A stretch of DNA of 64,000 nt from NCBI GenBank assembly GCA_002407675.1, contig DHNW01000025.1, forward strand, positions 102,341-166,340, in the 5' to 3' direction. Shown in pieces: positions 42,587 to 49,259 of this stretch. Origin of the DNA: Ruminococcaceae bacterium UBA5406. Lineage in GTDB: Bacteria; Bacillota; Clostridia; Oscillospirales; Acutalibacteraceae. Both the position numbers and the translations under genes were made by a program. Position 1 is the first letter of the stretch. Each line of letters starts with the position of its first letter. The notes under the pieces were generated by a model, which saw nothing but the letters and a program-made list of their open reading frames with translations, had not been told where the DNA came from and searched no databases.

Positions 42587-45019
42587 ATGAGCGAACAAAA
42601 AAGCAAACCGCTGGCGGACGTCTTCCGCAATCCGGGCCCGGAATATTCCCTGATTCCGTTCTGGTTTTTAAATGACCGGGTTGACCGGGCAAAGCTAATC
42701 CGGCAGCTGGACGATTTTCAGGCAAAAGGGATTGACGGATTCGTCATTCACCCCCGCATGGGCCTTCCGGAAAACTATGAATACCTTGGAAAAGAATTTT
42801 TGGCCGACGTGCGCTTCCTGGTAGAGGAGGCGCACCGCCGGAACATGAAAGCTGTGCTGTACGACGAAGGAATGTACCCTTCCGGTTCAGCGCACGGGAT
42901 GGTGGTTGCCGGGAACCCGGAATACGCCGCGCGCGCACTGCGGCTGGAAAGCGCGGATGCTTCCCGTCCCGCCCTGCCGGCCCTTCAGGCAGGTGAGCGG
43001 ATCGAAGCTGCCTTTTACGCGGAGGGGGAAGGCCCTCTTTCCGGCTGTAAAGTGCATGAACTTAACCTTAAAACTCCCCTTCCGGCGGGGCGGGGCCGCC
43101 TGCTGTTTCTGATTTCGACCTTTTCGCACGGGACGATCCGGGGCATTCATTTCGGCGAGGATGACGGGGAAGCGGGCGCGCCGCCCGCGGCGGACCTTTT
43201 AAATCCCCAGTCGGTGAAAAAGTTCCTGCACGTCACCTATGACCAGTATTTTGAAGCCGTGGGGGAATATTTCGGCAGCACGGTTATTGCCATGTTCACC
43301 GACGAACCGAGCCTCCTCGGCCGGTGCGTAAACGAAAAGCTCCTGAAACCCTGGACGGAAGGGTTCCTCCCGTTTTACGAAAGTCTGGGAAACCGGAAGG
43401 AAGACCTGCTGGCTCTGTGGTTCGACGTAGGAAACGAGACGCAGATTAAGCGGAACCGGTTCCAAAAGGCTGTGGAAATCCGCCTGGAAGAAACATACTA
43501 CCGGCAGCTTTCAGAATGGTGCGCGGCGCACGGCATTGCGCTGACAGGGCATCCTGCCAAAAGCTGTGACATCGGCGCGGAGCGGTATTTCCAGATTCCG
43601 GGGCAGGACGTCGTATGGCGCTGCATCCATCCCGGAAAAGGCGGGGGCGTGGACGGCCCGGACAGCGTTCTCGGGAAATGCTCTTCCGATTCCGCCCGGC
43701 ACCGCGGGCGGCGGCGCAACGCGGACGAATGCTTCGGCTGCTGCGGCCCGGACGGCCGCCAGTGGGAATTCACGGCGGACGATATGAAATGGTATATGGA
43801 CTGGCTGTTCGCGCGCGGCGTAAACCTTTTGTACCCGCACGCGTTCCTGTATTCCGCGCGCGGTGAAAAGCGCCTCGGCGAAAGGCCGCCGGACGTTGGC
43901 CCGAATAACTTGTGGTGGAAACATTACCGGATTTTCTCCGATTACGCAAAGCGCATGTGCTGGCTGAACACGGATTCGGTAAATCACGCTTCCATTGCCG
44001 TCCTCTGCACCGCCGATTCTATGCCGTGGCAGATCGTCCGGCCGCTGTGGCAGAACCAGTATGAATTCAATTATCTGGAAGAAAGCCTGCTGGGGAACAA
44101 GTGCCGCCGGAAAGGGGACTGCCTTGTCATTGGGAAACAGTCGTACCGGGCAGCCGTTGTGGAGGAACCGGAGCGGCTTTCCCGGCAGGCCGCTCAATTC
44201 CTCTGTGAATTTTCCCGCGCGGGCGGGCTTCTGATTCTGTTTGGAGACAGCCTGCCGGACGCGGAACACGCCATCCAAATTCAGAAACCGGAGGATCTGC
44301 CTTCCATTCTGGAAAAAGCGGTGCCGAAGGCCGTGGAAATCCCCAACTGCCCGGATCTGCGCGTCAGCACCTTTATAAAAGCCGGGGAAGAATTTTTTCT
44401 TCTCGTTAACGAAGGGGAAAACGAAATTCGCGGCGAAGCCGTCCTGCACGCCTCAGGGTACCCGGAAATGTGGGACGCCATGGACGGGAGCCGGACGCCC
44501 CTGCCGTTTTCCCGTGACGGGAACGGGGTGCGGATCGTCCTGCGCCTTCCGCGGCGCGGATCGGCCGTTATCCGCATGAGCCGCGAAGCTCTGCCAATCC
44601 CGGAGCGCACCGAACCGGTTCCCGCAGGGAATGTGGATCTCTCCGGGGGATGGACCCTGCGGATCAACGGGCGGGAAACCGCCGTTCCGGCTCTCGCTTC
44701 GTGGACAAAAACAGGCGCCCTCCGCCGGTTTTCCGGCGAGGGCGTCTATGAGCGGCAGACGGAAATCGAAATTCCGGCGGGCGTGAAAAAAGCCGTGCTG
44801 GATCTCGGTTCCGTGCACGACCTGGCGGAAGTTTCCATCAACGGCAAAAACGCCGGCGTCCGTCTGTGGGCCCCGTACCGGTTTGACGTGACGCGGGAGG
44901 CGGGCCGGAAAATCACCGGGCTGAAAATCACCGTCACCAACAGCATTGCAAACCGCCTGGCGGACGCTTCGCTGGATTCCGGCCTTCTGGGTCCGGTGAC
45001 CCTGCGGCTGTACCGTTAA
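42587..45019 (+). CDS. GH106-like putative glycoside hydrolase
   Basis: An 810-residue cytosolic protein. The N-terminus (PGPEYSLIPFWFLND, then GIDGFVIHPRMGL) resembles the TIM-barrel entry of GH106-type alpha-L-rhamnosidases and related unclassified families. Candidate catalytic carboxylates are Glu94 (LYDEGMYPSG) and Glu240 (MFTDEPSLLG). The last 150 residues form a GH2-like galactose-binding jelly roll (GGWTLRING to VTNSIANRLAD). I did not find the full GH106 signature, so a new related family is possible. The start is ATG 42587-42589, translationally coupled to the GH4 stop. Given its neighbours, removing rhamnose or another side sugar from rhamnogalacturonan oligosaccharides is the best inference. 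Confidence 0.72.
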   Translation: MSEQKSKPLADVFRNPGPEYSLIPFWFLNDRVDRAKLIRQLDDFQAKGIDGFVIHPRMGLPENYEYLGKEFLADVRFLVEEAHRRNMKAVLYDEGMYPSGSAHGMVVAGNPEYAARALRLESADASRPALPALQAGERIEAAFYAEGEGPLSGCKVHELNLKTPLPAGRGRLLFLISTFSHGTIRGIHFGEDDGEAGAPPAADLLNPQSVKKFLHVTYDQYFEAVGEYFGSTVIAMFTDEPSLLGRCVNEKLLKPWTEGFLPFYESLGNRKEDLLALWFDVGNETQIKRNRFQKAVEIRLEETYYRQLSEWCAAHGIALTGHPAKSCDIGAERYFQIPGQDVVWRCIHPGKGGGVDGPDSVLGKCSSDSARHRGRRRNADECFGCCGPDGRQWEFTADDMKWYMDWLFARGVNLLYPHAFLYSARGEKRLGERPPDVGPNNLWWKHYRIFSDYAKRMCWLNTDSVNHASIAVLCTADSMPWQIVRPLWQNQYEFNYLEESLLGNKCRRKGDCLVIGKQSYRAAVVEEPERLSRQAAQFLCEFSRAGGLLILFGDSLPDAEHAIQIQKPEDLPSILEKAVPKAVEIPNCPDLRVSTFIKAGEEFFLLVNEGENEIRGEAVLHASGYPEMWDAMDGSRTPLPFSRDGNGVRIVLRLPRRGSAVIRMSREALPIPERTEPVPAGNVDLSGGWTLRINGRETAVPALASWTKTGALRRFSGEGVYERQTEIEIPAGVKKAVLDLGSVHDLAEVSINGKNAGVRLWAPYRFDVTREAGRKITGLKITVTNSIANRLADASLDSGLLGPVTLRLYR

Positions 45020-47058
45020 CCGGTATGGGTTTCCTCCAAAATTTTCACTTCATACCCTGCAAGCGGCAGTTCCTTTTCGAAGGCGCTGCCGCTTTCTGCG
45101 TCCCGGTACGGGGCGTTTAAGGCTATTTTCACGGTGGAAGGGTTGAAATTCTGGACAAAGATGAAATTTTTGCGCGCCCCCGCCCTCCGGTTTGCGGTTA
45201 CGCCGTGCGGAAGCTCCGCGTTCACGCTTCTGCGGACCCCGGCCTGCTGAACCAAATAGGAGACAAAATCTTTTACAAACGCATATTCGGCGCGGGCGGC
45301 AAGATAATAGGCCCGCCCTTTGCCGCAGGAATGGACGGTGAGCGCGGGATATCCCCGGTAAAAGTCTTCGCCGTATTCGGCCAGCGGGGAAGCGCCCTCG
45401 CAGCGATCCAGCTCGCAGAGTTCGGAAACGCGGTATTCCGGCTTCAGCGGCAGCTTTCCGTTTACCAGCATCCGGTTAAACTGGCCGTCGTACAGGGCGT
45501 CGATCTCTTCGCGCCGGATGCCGAACAGATCCGTCATCCCCGCTGGCACCGCGCCGAGAAAGCACAGGTCGTTCTCGTTGACCACGCCGCTCCAGTATGT
45601 CCCCAAAAGGGTTCCGCCCGCTTCCGTAAAGTGCCTGAGCTTTTTCTGGATTCCGGCGCGGCACAGGTACAGCATGGGCGCGACAACCAGCTTATATCTG
45701 TCCAGGCTGGTCTCCATATCCACCACATCCGCCGGAACGCCGAGTTCCCAGAAAGCGCGGTGGAAGGATCGCACGGTTTCTTCATAGTGCATCCCGATCC
45801 GGCGCGGACCCTGCGCGTCCCGCAGGGCCCACCGGTTTTCCCAGTCGAACAGGACGGCGGTTTCCGGGCGGACTTCCGTTTCGCCCAGCCCGGCCCGATC
45901 CAGCGCCGCCAGGCGCTTCCCAACCGCCTGAACATCCCGGAAAATGCGGGTGCCGCTCTCACCGGACTGATCGACGACCGCGCTGTGGAACTTTTCGCAG
46001 CCGCCGCGGCTCTGCCTCCACTGAAAGTACTGCACGGAATTGGAGCCGTGCGCCACCGCCTGCAAGGAAGACAGCATGTGCATTCCCGGCCGCTTCAGCC
46101 GGCTGACTTCCGACCAGTTCACCGTGCCGGGGGTGCTTTCCATCAAAAGGAACGGTTCACGCTTAATAGAACGCATCACATCGTGGGCAAACGCGGTTTT
46201 CTGTGCCGTGCGAATATCCTCTTCGCTGCCCTGATGCCAGAGCGGATAGGAATCCCAGGCGACGACATCCACGCTGTCCCGGAATTTACAATAATTCAAG
46301 TTGGATTTCAGCCCGATCATGTTTGTGGTGACCGGGACGCCCGGAGCCGTGCTCCGAATCGTTTTCACTTCTTCCCGGTAAAAATCCAGCGTTTGATCCG
46401 TGACAAAGCGCTTCCAGTCGAGGGTCTGGGCATGCACCCGGGTTTCCCCTGTTTTCAGCGGCGGATCAATCTGATCCCAATCCGTGTACCGGTGGCTCCA
46501 GAACGACGTGTACCATTCCGCGTTCAGCTTTTCCAGCGATCCGTATTTCCGCTTGAGCCATTCGCGGAACGCGGCCCGGCAAAGCGGGCAGAAGCATTCC
46601 CCGCCGAATTCATTGGAGACATGCCAGAGGATGACCGCCGGGTGGCCGCCAAACCGTTTTGCAAGCTCAAAATCAATCCGCCGCGTTTTCTCCCGGTAAA
46701 CAGGCGACGTGTAACAATGGTTCTGGCGGCCGCCGAACGCGGCGCGCTGAAGGGAGCCGGAAACGCGGAGAACTTCGGGATATTTTCGGGCAAGCCACGC
46801 CGGGCGCGCACCGCTCGGCGTGGCGAGGATCACATGGATACCGGCCCGGTAAAGGCTGTCGATCACCTGTGCCATCCAGTCAAACGTGTAAACGCCTTCT
46901 TCCGGCTCCAGGCTGCTCCACGCAAAAACGCCGAGGGAAACGCAGTCGATTCCGGCTTCCTGCATCAGTCCCACATCCCGCCTGAGGATATCCGGGCGGC
47001 CGAGCCACTGCTCCGGGTAATAATCCGCACCGTGAAGCAGATGCGGGAACTTATTCAT
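45016..47058 (-). CDS. GH42 beta-galactosidase
   Basis: A 680-residue family 42 enzyme with catalytic acid/base Glu150 (WHVSNE) and nucleophile Glu307 (LLMESTPG). Cys115, Cys155, Cys157 and Cys160 match the structural zinc site of GH42 enzymes. The A domain is a TIM barrel, followed by the trimerisation (about 390-600) and C-terminal beta domains. No signal peptide. It would trim galactan side chains of rhamnogalacturonan-I inside the cell. It is the last gene of the leftward enzyme operon, overlapping the deacetylase gene by eight bases; its stop shares a TTAA palindrome with the stop of the convergent GH106-like gene. Confidence 0.95.
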   Translation of the reverse strand: MNKFPHLLHGADYYPEQWLGRPDILRRDVGLMQEAGIDCVSLGVFAWSSLEPEEGVYTFDWMAQVIDSLYRAGIHVILATPSGARPAWLARKYPEVLRVSGSLQRAAFGGRQNHCYTSPVYREKTRRIDFELAKRFGGHPAVILWHVSNEFGGECFCPLCRAAFREWLKRKYGSLEKLNAEWYTSFWSHRYTDWDQIDPPLKTGETRVHAQTLDWKRFVTDQTLDFYREEVKTIRSTAPGVPVTTNMIGLKSNLNYCKFRDSVDVVAWDSYPLWHQGSEEDIRTAQKTAFAHDVMRSIKREPFLLMESTPGTVNWSEVSRLKRPGMHMLSSLQAVAHGSNSVQYFQWRQSRGGCEKFHSAVVDQSGESGTRIFRDVQAVGKRLAALDRAGLGETEVRPETAVLFDWENRWALRDAQGPRRIGMHYEETVRSFHRAFWELGVPADVVDMETSLDRYKLVVAPMLYLCRAGIQKKLRHFTEAGGTLLGTYWSGVVNENDLCFLGAVPAGMTDLFGIRREEIDALYDGQFNRMLVNGKLPLKPEYRVSELCELDRCEGASPLAEYGEDFYRGYPALTVHSCGKGRAYYLAARAEYAFVKDFVSYLVQQAGVRRSVNAELPHGVTANRRAGARKNFIFVQNFNPSTVKIALNAPYRDAESGSAFEKELPLAGYEVKILEETHTG

Positions 47059-47854
47059 ACAGCTCTACCTGCTTGCCGCCCGGCACTTCCACCATCTTCC
47101 CGTCTACCGAAAGGAATACCGTTGCCGCGCCCGGATTGAATACAAAATTGCCCTTCGCCGAAAAGCGCAGCGCCCGGCAGAGATCCATGTAATCAGCGAT
47201 CTCAATATTGGTTGCGTACCAGGTGTCGCCGCGGCCGCCGACAAGGCGGCAGAAACCTTCGATCAGATCCCAGTTGTCGCTGTCGTTGAATTCATAGCTG
47301 TGGCCCCAGACATACATCAGATACAGATACTGCTTTTTGTACAGTTCCGTAAACGCCTTTCCGTCTTCCATAAGGCCATGCGTATGGTGGCAGGTGGAAT
47401 CCCATGCGTACAGATCTTCCGGCAGGCCGAACCCGTGCGTGCTGCCGGTTGTCCGCGCGTAACGGATGCCGAGCGCCGGCAGAAACGACTTGATAGACGC
47501 GCTGTACGATCCGTTCGGATAAGAAAGCCCGCGGACGGGATAGCCGACCAGATCCTCAAGGCTTTCCCGATCTTCCAGAACCTGCCGGACAACCTGCGAA
47601 TCCGGGCAGCGCGCAATGGTTGGATGCGTAGCGGTATGGCAGGCGACTTCATGGCCTGCGTAAAGGGTTTTGACTTCCTCGCGCGACACATGCCGGCTGT
47701 CGCCCAGGAACGCGGAATTCAGGTGAAACGTCCCCTTGATCCCATACTGGTTGAAAATGGATATCAGGCGCCGGTCATAAATTTTACCGTCGTCGTAGCT
47801 CATGGTAAGGGCTTTGTGTTTGCCGCCCGGAAAACATTTATAAATTGTAGGCAT
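47051..47854 (-). CDS. Cytosolic NodB-type polysaccharide deacetylase
   Basis: A 267-residue CE4-like protein. NodB motif 1 reads SYDDG (Asp21/Asp22), motif 2 HTATHP (His73, His77), with a LSYPNGSYSAS segment for motif 3, so metal ligands and the catalytic base appear intact. ATG 47852-47854 has AAGGAAGG upstream. There is no signal peptide or anchor, unlike cell-wall deacetylases, so its substrate is probably an imported acetylated oligosaccharide. It sits between a CE12 esterase and the GH42 gene in the same operon. Confidence 0.88.
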   Translation of the reverse strand: MPTIYKCFPGGKHKALTMSYDDGKIYDRRLISIFNQYGIKGTFHLNSAFLGDSRHVSREEVKTLYAGHEVACHTATHPTIARCPDSQVVRQVLEDRESLEDLVGYPVRGLSYPNGSYSASIKSFLPALGIRYARTTGSTHGFGLPEDLYAWDSTCHHTHGLMEDGKAFTELYKKQYLYLMYVWGHSYEFNDSDNWDLIEGFCRLVGGRGDTWYATNIEIADYMDLCRALRFSAKGNFVFNPGAATVFLSVDGKMVEVPGGKQVELYE

Positions 47855-47868
47855 ACAATTTTCCTTCC

Positions 47869-48522
47869 TTATCGCACATATTTTGAAATTGGAATATTCA
47901 GCCGGCGGATGCCCTGCGCGAGCACCGCCGCCACTTCCCCTGCGCCAGCTTCCGTAAAATGGGTCATGTCGGTTCCGTTCGCCGAAACCATATACCACGC
48001 GCGGGCTGCTTCCGGCCCCGCCTTTCCGAGCCTGCGGAGCCACATTTCCATCAGATCGGCAACCGGAACATTTTCCTCTTCTCCAAGTTTCTTCATAGCC
48101 TTGCAGTATTCCGGAAAATCATTCTGAAATGCGCCGTCTTGGTAATGCAGCCGGGCTACGGGCGTGATCAGAAGCGGAAAAGCCCCTTTTTTCCGCGCGC
48201 CGTCCAGATACATTTTCAGGTACCGCGGAAATTCTGTTTGGGGATCCGTGTATCGCTCCGGCTTTTTCTGGTTGGCGTCGTTATGGCCCATCTGCACAAA
48301 CAGCCAGTCCTCCGGCCCGATTTCGTTCAGGACGGCCTCAAGTCTTCCCTCTTCCACAAAAGTCCGGGAGCTGCGCCCCGCCATGGAATGGTTCAAAAAA
48401 CGGACACATCCGTCAAAATGGCCGCCGATGTACTGACCCCACCCGGCCTGCGGCGCTTTGGAACTGTCATACGTCTGCACCGTGGAGTCCCCCGCTAGAA
48501 AGACGCGGATTGTTTCCTTCAT
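47869..48522 (-). CDS. Rhamnogalacturonan acetylesterase, CE12 (SGNH fold)
   Basis: A 217-residue esterase with nucleophile Ser13 (AGDST), the oxyanion Gly and Asn (MAGRSS; GHND 79-82) and the Asp185-xx-His188 pair (GTDMTHF). These are the family 12 blocks of RhgT/YesT/YesY-type enzymes, which remove acetyl groups from galacturonate in rhamnogalacturonan-I. It is cytosolic (no signal peptide). The ATG overlaps the end of the DUF1961 gene by four bases. Confidence 0.93.
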   Translation of the reverse strand: MKETIRVFLAGDSTVQTYDSSKAPQAGWGQYIGGHFDGCVRFLNHSMAGRSSRTFVEEGRLEAVLNEIGPEDWLFVQMGHNDANQKKPERYTDPQTEFPRYLKMYLDGARKKGAFPLLITPVARLHYQDGAFQNDFPEYCKAMKKLGEEENVPVADLMEMWLRRLGKAGPEAARAWYMVSANGTDMTHFTEAGAGEVAAVLAQGIRRLNIPISKYVR

Positions 48523-49199
48523 CCCTGAGATTCCTTCCCTTCTTCAAATCCAAATACACGCAGCGCCGAATATTCGGCGCTGAGGGGAGCCATCTGCCGA
48601 AACCCGATTTTTCCGCCGCTGAGAACCGGCCCCGCGTTGCGGTCGATCCAGTGAAGGACGCACAGCCCGTTGATAGAGAAAGAGATTTCATCACGCAGTT
48701 TAATCAATTCCATGTGGTAGGGCGGTTTTGCGTCGCAGACCGACGGGATGGGATCGGCACCGGTCGCCACCAGGCGGAACCCGTAACTTTTGCGCAGGTT
48801 GCAGGTATGGAAGGATCGCTCTTCCTCCCACTTTCGGCGGAAATAGGAAATATGGTAAGCGTTGATATCCCCATGGTGGTACATCTCATATTCTCCCGTG
48901 CGCGGCTTCAGCGACGGGCTGAAAAGGTCTTCGCCGTTCCGGCCTTTCGCGGCAAAGAACAGGATGCACAGGCCCGGTTCCTTCAGCGGGCTGAAATTCC
49001 ACTGGACGCAGAGATCGGGCGGAAAATCACGGTCGCACCAATAGACAAAATTGGCCTTTTGCCCAAGCGATTCGTCCAGCGCGCTGCTCAGGCGCATGCG
49101 GCCCTCCGGGAAAGAGATCTTCGCCTGCCCTTCCAAGCGGAAATTCTTCACGTCCTCCGGGCAGGAAAGGGGATTTTCATAAATCAGTTTTTTCTTCGT
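48519..49199 (-). CDS. YesU-like DUF1961 protein with an unusual start
   Basis: This protein has the DUF1961 concanavalin-like beta-sandwich of Bacillus YesU, found in rhamnogalacturonan clusters; activity unknown. In-frame homologous-looking sequence extends upstream of the first standard start, a GTG at 49149-49151. The residues before it read KKKLIYENPLSCPED, and that GTG has GGAGG only about two bases away. The natural start should be near 49197-49199, where the codon is ACG (one change from ATG), with GGGAG ten bases upstream and a stop seven codons earlier. So the gene either uses a non-canonical start, uses the internal GTG (210 residues), or carries a start-codon mutation. It overlaps the CE12 gene by four bases. 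Confidence 0.75.
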   Translation of the reverse strand, partial: TKKKLIYENPLSCPEDVKNFRLEGQAKISFPEGRMRLSSALDESLGQKANFVYWCDRDFPPDLCVQWNFSPLKEPGLCILFFAAKGRNGEDLFSPSLKPRTGEYEMYHHGDINAYHISYFRRKWEEERSFHTCNLRKSYGFRLVATGADPIPSVCDAKPPYHMELIKLRDEISFSINGLCVLHWIDRNAGPVLSGGKIGFRQMAPLSAEYSALRVFGFEEGKESQG

Positions 49200-49222
49200 A
49201 ACAGATTCACTCCCAATTTATA

Positions 49223-49228
49223 ATTATA
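49223..49228 (-). promoter_or_regulatory. Possible internal -10 element ahead of the yesU-like gene
   Basis: A TATAAT hexamer on the minus strand lies about 24 bases before the expected yesU-like start, in the 60-base gap after the YetA-like gene. No convincing -35 is present 17 bases upstream, so it may be chance. Confidence 0.3.
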
Positions 49229-49259
49229 GCACACAGTTTCTGTGCCTTTCTGCCTTTGT

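Noticed and set aside
45205..47139. A 644-codon open frame on the plus strand opposite the GH42 gene
   Set aside because: It is antisense to a clear GH42 enzyme, its translation is Arg/Pro-rich without any domain, and long antisense frames are expected where codon third positions are GC-rich.
47855..48043. A 63-residue N-terminal extension of the NodB deacetylase
   Set aside because: It overlaps the CE12 esterase coding sequence in another frame and has no hydrophobic segment; ATG 47854 has a suitable ribosome binding site.
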